This document shows positions 16,454 through 25,700 of a DNA stretch of 51,944 nt, in pieces. The stretch is from Streptomyces canus (GTDB lineage Bacteria > Actinomycetota > Actinomycetes > Streptomycetales > Streptomycetaceae). Location of the stretch: the NCBI RefSeq assembly GCF_001514145.1, contig NZ_KQ948689.1:1-51944 (forward strand), written 5' to 3'. Position 1 is the first letter of the stretch. Every line of letters starts with the position of its first letter. The translations under genes were made by a program, and so were the position numbers. Under the pieces are notes generated by a model that was not told the DNA's origin, did not search any database, and saw nothing but the letters and a program-made list of their open reading frames with translations.

Positions 16454-18337
16454 TCAGGTCTGTTGCTCCGACGAGCCCGTTGACGGCAGGCGTTGGTACA
16501 TCTCGATCAGGAAGTCGGACGGTCCGTCCGAACGCCAGTATCCGCTCCTGGTGTGGTAGCCCGGGCCGTAGATCAGGTGCAGGGTGCTCTCGGCGCGGGT
16601 CAGGGCAACATAGAACGTGCGCTGTTGCTCGGCGAGTTCCTTTGCGGTGGCCGGACGCCACCTGCCCCGTTCTGGAACGTTGCGCGGAATGATGCCGTTG
16701 AGCAGCCCGGGCAGGATCACGGTGTCGAACTCCCGGCCCTTGGCTGAGTGGTAGGTGGTCAGGAGGACCTTCCCGATGACCTCTTCGCCCTGAGCCAGGT
16801 CCTCCAGGGCGAGGCTCTTGGCCTGGCACAGGTCAGCCAGTTTGTCGAGGCTGGTGTTGTTGTCCTTGTCCGGGTGCAGTTGAGCGATCGCGTCGAGCGT
16901 GAGGGCATCGCGCAATTGCTGGAGCCATTCGTGGGCGGGAGCGTCCAGGGGGTAGGGCGGCTGGGGGTCGAGGCAGATCTGCAGGGAGCGCAACAGGGCC
17001 AGGCGGGAGGCGGACGGGGGTAGTTGGGCTTCTGTGCGCAGGGCGGTAAGAGCGTGCTCCAGCTGCGCGAGCGGGGGCGCTTCGGCCCGGCGGAGCATGT
17101 CGGGTCGTTCGTCTGCGGTGGCGGTGTGGATCTGGTAGTTGGTCACCGCGCGGCTGGCGCAGCGTTGGATGAACCGGGAGAGGGTTCCGGTGGGGAGTTT
17201 GTCGTCGCGTTCGTAGAGAAAGTTGATTTCGCGTCGGGTCAGTTCGTCGAGCAGGGCGTCGAGGAGGGGGCCGCGTTGCGGGTAGAGGATGGCGATGCGT
17301 TCTGGTCGGACCTGCTGTTGCTCTGCCTGTTGGGTGAGGTCGCAGGCGAGGCGTGCGTGGTCGTCGAGGCCTGCTTCGACGGGGTGGAGGTTGACGTTTC
17401 CGGGAGGGGCCCCTTCGCGTGCACGGCGCTCGCGGGATGTGCCGAGAGCTGCTTCGGCGGCGACGATGATTTGTTGTCCGCTGCGGTAGTTGACGTCGAG
17501 AGGCAGGTCGCGGAAGTCGCCGCGCTCGGCCAGGGCGGTCAGGTACTTGGCGTCGGCTCCGCTGAACCCGTATACGGACTGGTCGGTGTCCCCGACGGCG
17601 AAGACCGTGATGCCAGCCAGGTCATGCAGTGCCACGACCAGTTCGTGGAGCACTCCCCCGAGGTCTTGATATTCGTCGACGATGAGGTGGGGAAAGCGTG
17701 CGTGCAGGAGGTCGCGCACAGGTTCGTGCTCGCGCACGATGCGCAGGGCCCGGGTCACCATGGACTCGAAGTCGGTCTGTCCCCGGGTGGTGAGTTCTTC
17801 TTCGTAGAGGCGGGCTGCCGCTACCTCACGAGGATCGAAGGCGTCGAGCAGTTCGCCACAGGCCAGAGCGCGGCGGATCCTGGTGCTCTCGCCGGTGCGG
17901 AACTGGGCGAGGGTCTCGGCGATGCCAATGCGGTCGAAGCAGTGCTGCAGGAGTATCTGGGCGTCTTTGTCGCCCAGTACCTGTCCTGCTTGGGGTGCGG
18001 GTTCCTTGGTGAGCGGGGCGAAAGCGCGCAGGATCTCGTTGAGGCAGAAGGCGTGGACGGTGGAGCAGGTGATCCGCCCGTCGGCCCGGACGCCGCGTTT
18101 GAGGACGCGGCGGCGGATCTCGTCGGCTGCAGCGTTGGTGTAAGTGATGCAGGCGACGCCGCGGAAGGCGGAGATCTGGGTTTCGAGCAGGTAGGCGGCG
18201 CGGGCGACGAGAGTGCGGGTCTTGCCGCTGCCCGGGCCGGCGCGCAGGACGACGCTGCCGGGGTGCACCACGGCGGCGCGCTGTGTGGGGTGGAGTTCCT
18301 TGAGTTCGCTCAGCAGTGCGTCACTGACCTGCAGCAT
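16454..18337 (-). CDS. gajB: UvrD/PcrA-like helicase, GajB-like (627 aa)
   Basis: A superfamily 1A helicase. The motifs are clear: Q-motif LHPTQRAAV, Walker A AGPGSGKTRT, motif II LIVDEYQDL (DEYQ rather than the common DEFQ), motif III VGDTDQSVYGFSGAD, motif IV VNYRSGQQI, motif V YHSAKGREFDTVI and motif VI VALTRAESTLHLIYG. The ATG at 18337 overlaps the end of the OLD nuclease gene by 17 bases. The open frame further upstream is out-of-frame coding of that nuclease and is not part of this protein. An OLD/TOPRIM nuclease followed by a UvrD helicase is the layout of the Gabija phage-defence system. GajB is proposed to sense DNA ends or intermediates and activate the nuclease complex. Somewhat longer than classical GajB (about 500 aa). 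Confidence 0.85.
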   Translation of the reverse strand: MLQVSDALLSELKELHPTQRAAVVHPGSVVLRAGPGSGKTRTLVARAAYLLETQISAFRGVACITYTNAAADEIRRRVLKRGVRADGRITCSTVHAFCLNEILRAFAPLTKEPAPQAGQVLGDKDAQILLQHCFDRIGIAETLAQFRTGESTRIRRALACGELLDAFDPREVAAARLYEEELTTRGQTDFESMVTRALRIVREHEPVRDLLHARFPHLIVDEYQDLGGVLHELVVALHDLAGITVFAVGDTDQSVYGFSGADAKYLTALAERGDFRDLPLDVNYRSGQQIIVAAEAALGTSRERRAREGAPPGNVNLHPVEAGLDDHARLACDLTQQAEQQQVRPERIAILYPQRGPLLDALLDELTRREINFLYERDDKLPTGTLSRFIQRCASRAVTNYQIHTATADERPDMLRRAEAPPLAQLEHALTALRTEAQLPPSASRLALLRSLQICLDPQPPYPLDAPAHEWLQQLRDALTLDAIAQLHPDKDNNTSLDKLADLCQAKSLALEDLAQGEEVIGKVLLTTYHSAKGREFDTVILPGLLNGIIPRNVPERGRWRPATAKELAEQQRTFYVALTRAESTLHLIYGPGYHTRSGYWRSDGPSDFLIEMYQRLPSTGSSEQQT

Positions 18338-20318
18338 CGGTGTCCCGCGACTCGGTGTTGTTGGTGTCCTGTGGGTCGATAAAGAGCGAGGTGCCGCGGA
18401 CCTTGTAGGAGATGTCGTCCAGGGCGAGGAAGAGGTAGGAAGCGGTGCCCAGGCTGTGCAGGGTCGGGGTGTCCAGGAGTGTGTCCGGGGTGGTGATCTG
18501 GGCGGCCGTGCGGATGCGGGCTTGCAGGTCAACGGCGCGGATGTGCGCGGCAAGCCGCTGCGCGAAGCGGCCTTTGCCCACGTCGGAGATGCGGTCCAGC
18601 ATGTCCTTGCGGACGTCGGCATCCACGGTCGGGTTCTGCTCGTTGGCGACGCCACGGCGCACGTCGTCGCTCGCGTTGGTGTTGCTGCTGAGTTCCGTGA
18701 ATGCCTGCACGATCTCGTCGCCGAAGAGGGCGCACAGATCGGTTTCCAGGGTCTGGGCGCCGACGTACACGCCGATGCTCTGCAGGGCGTCGGCGAGGGG
18801 ACCGCGGCTGGCGGTGTAGGCGGCCGTACCGTGCTCGGGCAGTTGCAGAACCTGAGTGAGGAGCGCTGCGGTCTGGGTGGGGTCGGGGTGGAGGCCCGCG
18901 CCCCTGATGAGGCCGGCCTCGCGCCGGCCTCGCTTGTCAGGGGCGGCGTCGCCGTCCGTGATGATCACGTGGGGGGTGTTCAGGCCGTGGGATCCCAGCA
19001 GGGCCCGGTAGGGCTTGAAGTCGGTTCCGTGGACGCTGGCGACGACCGTGCCATAGGCGTCGAGGTCGAATCCCGCAGCGGCGGCCAGGGCCGGCAGGAC
19101 GTACAGCTCGGCCAGTCCTTCGACCAGGATGACGGCGGAGGCGAACAGAACCTCGGCGCGGCTGATGTCGATGTAGCGCTCGAGGTCCGCGGCTTCTTCG
19201 CTGGTGACGGGGAGGGCGGCGGTGCTGGCCCCGACGGTGCCGGTCTCCGTGGCGCGCAGGACGATGAAGGAGCGGATGGGGGCGACCGCGGCGATGTGGG
19301 GGCTGTGTGTGGTGAGGATGAGGGCCGGTCCGCTGCGCAGCAGATAGCCGAACAGGTGGCGCTGGAGGCTGACGTGGAGGTGTGCTTCGGGTTCCTCGAC
19401 GGCGATCAGGGTGGCGACGAACTGATCGTCCCGGCGCTGTTGACTGAGGGCTTCCAGCAGCAGGCCGAGGTAGATGACATTGGCGCTGCCGAGGCTGGTG
19501 TCGGAAATGCCTCTGCGGCGGGCGGCGTCCAGGAAGAGGCGGACGGCGCGGATGAGTTCGTCGGGCTGGGAGGAGGCGAAGCCGAGGGTGGGCTCAACGG
19601 CCAGGCGCGGGCCGAGCATGGCCTGCAGCCGGTCGGTCAGGTGCTGCTCGAGCCTGGCGACGTTGGCGTCCTTGGTCAGCTGGTCGACCGCAGTGGCGAT
19701 CGCGGAAGCGGTGGCCTGAAGGTTGGCTGGGTCCAGAGGAAGCCGCTCGAGCAGGTCCCGCAGCGGGCTGCGGCGCCAGTTGTGCAGGTCGGCTTCGGCG
19801 TCCCGGAGCGCCGGCAGGACGCGCAGGGCCACTTCGCGTCGGATCCTGCGCACGTCGTTGGTCTCGCTCGCCCCGGCGAAGACGACGAAGTCGTAGTCCT
19901 GGGCGGTCAGCGGCCGTCCGGTGACCTGGACCGCGGGACCGGCAGCGGTGGCGATCTCGGTACGCGGGGCGAACCGGTAGGTCAGTCGCGCGGTGTAGGG
20001 GGCGTAGTCGACGGTGGCCGCCGAGAGGATGCCCTTGGCGTCGTCGTCGGTGTCGTACCCCTGCAGCTCCACCACGATGGTCACCTCGGCCCTGACGCTC
20101 AGACCGCCCGGGTGGTCTTCCCAGATGTCCTCCTCGCGCAGCAGACGGCGTGCGTCGGGCAGTGAGGGGTCCAGGACCAGGCGGATCGCCTCCAGCAGGT
20201 TCGACTTGCCGACCCCGTTCTCACCGACGATCACCGCGTGGGCAGGGAAGTCATCGATGACCAGGTGCCGGAAGTTGCGGAAGTTCCGAATCTCGATCCG
20301 CGAGATGTGCAGGCCCAT
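18321..20318 (-). CDS. gajA: OLD-family ATP-dependent nuclease, GajA-like (665 aa)
   Basis: An ABC-type ATPase joined to a TOPRIM nuclease. The N-terminal half starts ISRIEIRNFRNFRHLVIDDF and has Walker A GENGVGKSN, a signature-like region around SLGSANVIYLGLLLEALS, and Walker B TLIAVEEPEAHLH with a downstream TTHSPH switch. The TOPRIM part (about 420-520) holds VILVEGLAELYVLPALA with the metal-binding Glu, and HVIITDGDAAPDKRG with the DxD acidic pair. The ATG is preceded by AAGGGG. The next gene overlaps by 17 bases. Class 2 OLD nucleases next to a UvrD helicase define Gabija; GajA nicks DNA when nucleotides are depleted. The defence role here is inferred from this pairing. Confidence 0.85.
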   Translation of the reverse strand: MGLHISRIEIRNFRNFRHLVIDDFPAHAVIVGENGVGKSNLLEAIRLVLDPSLPDARRLLREEDIWEDHPGGLSVRAEVTIVVELQGYDTDDDAKGILSAATVDYAPYTARLTYRFAPRTEIATAAGPAVQVTGRPLTAQDYDFVVFAGASETNDVRRIRREVALRVLPALRDAEADLHNWRRSPLRDLLERLPLDPANLQATASAIATAVDQLTKDANVARLEQHLTDRLQAMLGPRLAVEPTLGFASSQPDELIRAVRLFLDAARRRGISDTSLGSANVIYLGLLLEALSQQRRDDQFVATLIAVEEPEAHLHVSLQRHLFGYLLRSGPALILTTHSPHIAAVAPIRSFIVLRATETGTVGASTAALPVTSEEAADLERYIDISRAEVLFASAVILVEGLAELYVLPALAAAAGFDLDAYGTVVASVHGTDFKPYRALLGSHGLNTPHVIITDGDAAPDKRGRREAGLIRGAGLHPDPTQTAALLTQVLQLPEHGTAAYTASRGPLADALQSIGVYVGAQTLETDLCALFGDEIVQAFTELSSNTNASDDVRRGVANEQNPTVDADVRKDMLDRISDVGKGRFAQRLAAHIRAVDLQARIRTAAQITTPDTLLDTPTLHSLGTASYLFLALDDISYKVRGTSLFIDPQDTNNTESRDTDAAGQ

Positions 20319-20763
20319 ACGTCCCCTTACCGGCCCTCTGTGATGATCCGTACACCGGTCAGCATTTCAGAACGCCCCGTGTACCGGCCGGTGTTTGCGT
20401 GGGTCGGACTGGACCCGCCCGCGTGGCGAATGCATGTCGGCCAGCGACTGATACGACCGAATCCACTCAGATGGCAGAGTCCTCAACGCCTACGAGATCT
20501 CACCGACATTAGTCTGTGCCACCCAATCCCCTCCCCGAACTGGCATCCGCCGGAATGCACAGTCACCTGGCTGCTTCGGCCCCAGCATCAGCCAGCCTGG
20601 AGGCGCAACACCATCGCTCACTGCCGTCCCCGCCGTCCATGTGCCATGCGCTGGCTGCCAAAGCCAACACCGTTGGACACGTGCAGTCCGCGCCGCCGAC
20701 CGTAACCCTGCCCAGATCAGAATCCGGCTGCCCGAGTGGTGAAGGCACCGGTACCTTCCCTTC
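20319..20763. other. intergenic region between divergent defence genes
   Basis: About 445 bases without a convincing gene. It must carry the promoter of the OLD nuclease gene on the minus strand and that of the HEPN gene on the plus strand. A weak inverted pair ACACCGG/CCGGTGT lies around 20350-20395. Open frames here have no family-like pattern. Confidence 0.4.
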
Positions 20764-21699
20764 ATGGACGACTCCCTCTCCTTCGAAAGCTTCCTTGAAG
20801 GAGCCAAGAAGGCCGCTCACAGAGCCATGGATGATCACGGTCGCGGCGAGTACGACGAGTTCGCTCTCCACGGCGGTGTCGCTGTGGAGCGGCTCGGCAA
20901 GGCTGCCCTGGTCGCGAAGAACCCGGTGTACCTCCTGGAGATGCGCAACGGGAACCCGGACATGCTCTTGTACCTCGGCGGCCACCTGGAGATGAGCATG
21001 GACAAAGTCCGTACGGTCGGCGCCAAGGACACCATCAAAAGAGTACGTACGTTGGGACTGCTCCCCCCTGACTCCCAGCTTGATTTGCTGATCGAACTGC
21101 GGAACGGCACCGCGCATACGGCTGTCGGCGATCAGGCAAGGGTGCTGCTTCCAGCGCTGGCAGAGAATGTCACGGCTTTGCTCAAGGACATCGGCCTGTC
21201 TGTGGAGGACTTCTGGGGTCGATGGACGAGCGCCGTCAACGTGGCGGTCGACAAGCAGCGGAGCGAGACCGAACGAGACGTCGAGATCCGGATCAGGCAG
21301 GCCAGGCATCGCTTCGATGACCGGTTCGCAGGGTTGCCCGAGGGGACCAAGGAGAAAGTCCTGGAGGAACCCCGGCCCGCTATCGGGGGCTTGGTGATGG
21401 GGCCGATTTCGATCACAGTCGGTGAAGACCTGCTGGCCATGATCGCGTCCATGCCCTGTCCGGCTTGCGGAGGGAAGGCACAGGTCAAGCTTGCTCCGAT
21501 CAACCCATCCTCGACCGGAGCCGACTTGATCCCGGAGAGTCTTCGGTGCCATCTGTGCACACTGGAGCTGAACAGCCCAGAGGAGATGAGAGCCTCCGGG
21601 ACGGTCATCCAGGTGACCGGTCTCCCTTCCTCAGTCGCCATCTCCTGGGGACGGACTTTGCCGACTCGGCTCGAGTTCGGCGAGACCCACGCAGGCTGA
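20764..21699 (+). CDS. HEPN-like protein with C-terminal zinc ribbon (311 aa)
   Basis: The N-terminal about 130 residues look like a HEPN helical bundle: a first helix with EFALHGGVAVERLGKAALVA and later LIELRNGTAHTAVG. The latter holds RNGTAH, matching the R-x4-H motif of HEPN ribonucleases. The middle is helical. The end has CPACGG and CHLC pairs, about 70 residues apart, a likely zinc ribbon. No ribosome site is obvious at the ATG. The gene diverges from the Gabija-like pair, so a role in defence (RNA cleavage on infection) is plausible but unproven. It could instead be a housekeeping HEPN protein. I do not recognise the full architecture. Confidence 0.65.
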   Translation: MDDSLSFESFLEGAKKAAHRAMDDHGRGEYDEFALHGGVAVERLGKAALVAKNPVYLLEMRNGNPDMLLYLGGHLEMSMDKVRTVGAKDTIKRVRTLGLLPPDSQLDLLIELRNGTAHTAVGDQARVLLPALAENVTALLKDIGLSVEDFWGRWTSAVNVAVDKQRSETERDVEIRIRQARHRFDDRFAGLPEGTKEKVLEEPRPAIGGLVMGPISITVGEDLLAMIASMPCPACGGKAQVKLAPINPSSTGADLIPESLRCHLCTLELNSPEEMRASGTVIQVTGLPSSVAISWGRTLPTRLEFGETHAG

Positions 21700-22064
21700 T
21701 CACCCCTTCCTAGATCCCGGCCCACAGCAGAGAGCACCGCATGAGCGCACGCCGCTGCTCGCCCGGGAGGTGCGAGAGAGCACTCTGCACGTCCTCACCC
21801 CCGTCTCCAGGCCGTGATCCTCGCGAGAGATGCAGACGGGTACCGCATGAGAACATCGCCCACCCATTTGGCCGGGCAGGCTCCCGGCGCGCTCCCTGGC
21901 GCTGCCGCAGACAGGTCCGATTTTGGTGGCCGACCGACTTGGCGAGCAACTCGCTGAGGGACCTGCGACGTTGGATTCCGAATGCAGGCTGCCCTCTTAC
22001 GGGCCGCCCTGGGACAGGCCATGGAAGACATCCCAGACGACCAGGAATGGGTGAGGGGGACGGT
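21700..22064. other. non-coding or degenerate stretch
   Basis: Roughly 365 bases with only frames of mixed composition. None shows a motif or a ribosome site I can support. It may hold the decayed 3' end of the frameshifted gene at 22065-22624. Confidence 0.3.
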
Positions 22065-22624
22065 TCAAAGCCGGACCGCGCAACAGTACGCACGTGCTGC
22101 GGAGCCTGCTCGATCTGCCGGACGTACTGGCGGACCTGATAGCTCAAGCATCAGATCGGCGATCTCCCGGTCGGGGACGACCACATGGCAGTATGGGATG
22201 GCGAGACTGACAGCGTCGATGGCGTGCACCGTGTTGAGGTTCCAGTTCCTGGCCGCGTTGCGGAACAGCTCCACCTCACGTCGATGGCGATACGCACTGA
22301 CGGGATGCGGTCGGCGAAGGCGATCATGCGGCGTCGGGACGCTTTGGGACAAGCGGGATCGACTCCGGTTGCCTGCAGCAGATCCAGCCGGTACTCAGCG
22401 CACAGGTCGCTGAGTAGATCGTAGTGTTCGTAAACGATTTCACGTGCCTGGACGCGCACACGCAACTCGGGGCGGCTGATCACGTCGTCATCGGCCAACA
22501 GGCCGGCGAAGAACGTTTCCGAGCCTCTGGCCGTCGACGACGGTGAGCTGGCCGCGTGGAAGGTGCGGCTTCGGGCTGCCCCGAGCAGGCGGTGACGTAC
22601 GAACCCGCACTCTGAGTACGCCAT
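22065..22624 (-). pseudogene. frameshifted hypothetical gene, possibly PIN-like
   Basis: Two overlapping frames join into one coherent protein. The first gives AREIVYEHYDLLSDLCAEYR and later FADRIPSVRIAIDV, and the second continues with REVELFRNAARNWNLNTVHA and IDAVSLAIPYCHVVVPDREI. The switch lies at about 22275 and needs a one-base change. The block with conserved Asp residues and VVVPDRE recalls PIN-like nuclease ends, but I am not sure of the family. Without the shift the product would lack its second half. The 5' end (first about 38 codons) is of poor quality and may not be original. Confidence 0.5.
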
Positions 22625-22764
22625 CCCCCGGCCCCGCCATGTGCGGTCGGGGCTTTGGCTTCGTCCTGTGCCGCATGCGAGGCACCCTTGGCGCCGGTTG
22701 GCTGATGCAGGAACTCAGCAGCCGTGCCCTCCTGCAGATCAGTCTGACCTCGCCTGGGCGGGCA

Positions 22765-25700
22765 TCATGGACAGTTGGTGCGGTAGGGCAGGCCCGGAAG
22801 GTGTCGCTCCCATTCAGCCCGGGTGAGCGTGTTGCCCGTGGTCTGGCAGAGTTGGCGGACTGCATCGTCGGCTGCCAAAGGCCACAGGCGTGTGGTTCCC
22901 TCGCCACCGGAGCTGATCAGTACATGTCCGCTGGAGCTGAGGGCCAGCGATGTGATCGTGCGGGGATGCCCGGTCAGGGCCTGCCCGAGGGGCTTTGGGC
23001 GGGTGAAGGAGGAGAGGTCCCACAGGCGGATCTTCTGGTCGTCTCCTGCGCTGGCGAGCAGACGTCCGTCGCGTGCGACGGCGATGGAGTGAACGCCACC
23101 CTCATGACCGGTCAGCGGCTTCCCGATGCGCGTAGGACGGCTCGGTTTGCTCACGTCCCACAAGTGCATGCTGCCGTCGAAATCAGACGTCACCACGGTG
23201 CGACCATGGGGCAGAAATCGGAGGTTTGTGAGGCCGGCTCCGGCCGCGTGCACCGTTTTGAGGTCATGAGGGCGGTCGGGCTTCGTGACATCCCACAGGC
23301 GCAAGGAAGAGGGGTCGACGGCGGCGAGTAGGTGGCCGTCGGGGCTGAAGGACAGGGCGTGCACCGGGTCTTCGTGGCCCTCGTCCCAGCTGTCGATCGG
23401 ACCGATGAGGGGCCTGCCGATCGGGGTGGGATGGTTAGGGCGGGAGATGTCGAAGAGGGTCATGCGCTCGCTCTCCGCGACGGCAAGCGTCTTGCCATCG
23501 GGGCTGAGGGCCAGGGAGCGCAGGTCCGACAACTTGCTGTAGGTGGTGATCGTCCCGAGTGGTTTGGGTCGGCGGAGGTCCGCAGTGTTCCACAGACGCA
23601 CGCCGTCCCGCGATGTGCCGCTTCCCCCGGCAGCCAGCAGGTGTCCGTCGCGGCTGAAGGTGACGAGGCTGAAGTCGATGCCCGACGTGCTGCCGCTGCC
23701 GTCCGTGGAGTCTCGGGGGTCCGAGAGAGACGCACCGATCTGTCGTGCTTTTGCCGGGGCGGAGATGTCCCACAGTCGCACTCGGCCGTCCCATGATGCG
23801 CTTGCCACTACGTCTCGTTGAGGGTGGCTAGCCAGCGAGGAGACTTGTCCGGCGTGCCCCGGGAGCAGCCCGCTGGGCAAGCGCCACAGCAACAGGTCGC
23901 CGTTGTTACTGCCGCTGGCCAGGTACCGGCCGTCCGGACTGAACGCGACTGCGTACACCGTGTGGTGTTGGTTGTGCCCGAGCAGCGGCAGGGTGTGCGG
24001 ACCGGGGTCGTTGATGTCCGCGACGTTCCACAACTGCACGACGGCGTCGGCGCCCACGCTGGCCAGTACGGTGCCATCTTTGTTGAAAGCGATTCCCTTT
24101 ACAGAATCTGCATGCCCGGTCAGATACTTGGGGCGCGCTTTCGGACGGGCAGAGTTGCTGACGTCCCACAACCGGACATCCTGGTCCGCGGTGACCAGTG
24201 TCTTGCTGTCGGGGCTGAACGCCAGCGACACGACTCCATTCTTGTGCTCGTCGTATGGCTTGTCGTACGGCTGTACAAGCGGTTTACCGACAGCATGCGG
24301 AGGTTGCCGGTCGGCTACCTTCCACAGCCTGATGTTCTCCAACGAGGTCCTGGTGGCCAACGTGTTGCCATCAGGGCTGAAGACCACGTCACCAACAGGC
24401 TTTGCGTCGGGAGGAGGACTCGACAACGTCCGGGGGTTCTTCAGCTGCGTGATGTCCCACACCCACAGTCCGTCGGCGCTGCCAGCGGCGAGAGTGCGGC
24501 CCGAAGGGCTGAAAGCCACGGAGTCTGCGTCCGGATCCTGCACGCTGCCGTGCAGATACGCGCGCAGAGGGCTGCCGACCAGGGTGGGGTGATGGGGGTC
24601 GGCCACATCCCAGAGGCGGACCAGGCCATCGTCGCTTGCGGCGGCGATTATCCGGCCGTCCGCGCTGAAGCGGACCTGCCGAACCTCCACGGACTCAATA
24701 CGCAGGGGCTTCAGCTGCCGGGCATGTGGAGAGGCGGCGAGATCCCACAACCGAACCGTTCCATCCGAGCAGGTACAGGCGAGCAGGTTTCCCCGAGGCG
24801 AGAAGGCCACCGCGTTGACGCTGTCCGACGGACCATGCAGTTTGATGGCCTGCGGGCTGCTCGCGTCTGTGATCAATCGGCTGGTGAGATCGGCGTTGTC
24901 GTCACCCACGCGGCGGCGGTATGCCACAAGATCGAACTGCGCGGCCAGAGATGGCTGTGTAGGCCGCACCCGGTCGCCTTCAACCATGACTCGCTGGAAT
25001 ATGGCCCTGTCCCGCTCGATCCGGGCCTGGGAGCGTTGGTGGAATGCGACGACGGCAGCCGTGGAGGCGATCAACGCCAAGGCGGACAGCAGGGCGATCA
25101 TCGCTCGCCGCACATGTGTGGCGCGCTGTTTTTGCCGTATCGCCGCGCTGAGGAAGGCGGATGCCCCGGGGCTGACCTGCTCGTGGTCGGCAGTTGCCCA
25201 CCAGTTCCGCGCCTGATCCAGCTTCGCCCCCCGGTACAGCCGTCCGGCATCGCACTGCTCGCGCTTCCAGGCGGCGGCGTCCTCTTCGAGGTCCTGTCGG
25301 ATGAGCAGACCGGCACGGTCGGTCTCGATCCATGCGCGGAGGCGGGGCCACGCACGCAGCAACACCTCATGCGTGATCTCCACGCCGTCCTGCCCTCGGG
25401 TGAGCAGGCGGCCCTGCGTGAACGCGTCGATGACAGCAGCAGCATGGTCGATGCCGTCGGTCAGCTCCGTGTGAGCGACACGGCGGCGGGTGTCCTCCAC
25501 GCCGTCACCGATTTTGATCAGGCGGAGAAACACCAGACGTACGGCGGCCTGCGCTTCCGCGTCCAGTACGGCGAAAAGCCCTTCGGCCGTGTTGGCCAAG
25601 GCGCGAGGGATGCCACCAGTTGAGCGGTAGCCGTCCACCGTGAGTATGTGGCCATGCCGGGCCTGCCAGGTCATCCGTAGGGCATGCGCCAGCAGCGGCA

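Noticed and set aside
17024..20165. Two long plus-strand frames opposite the Gabija-like genes
   Set aside because: They are antisense to clear helicase and nuclease motifs and have Val/Gly/Gln-rich shadow composition.
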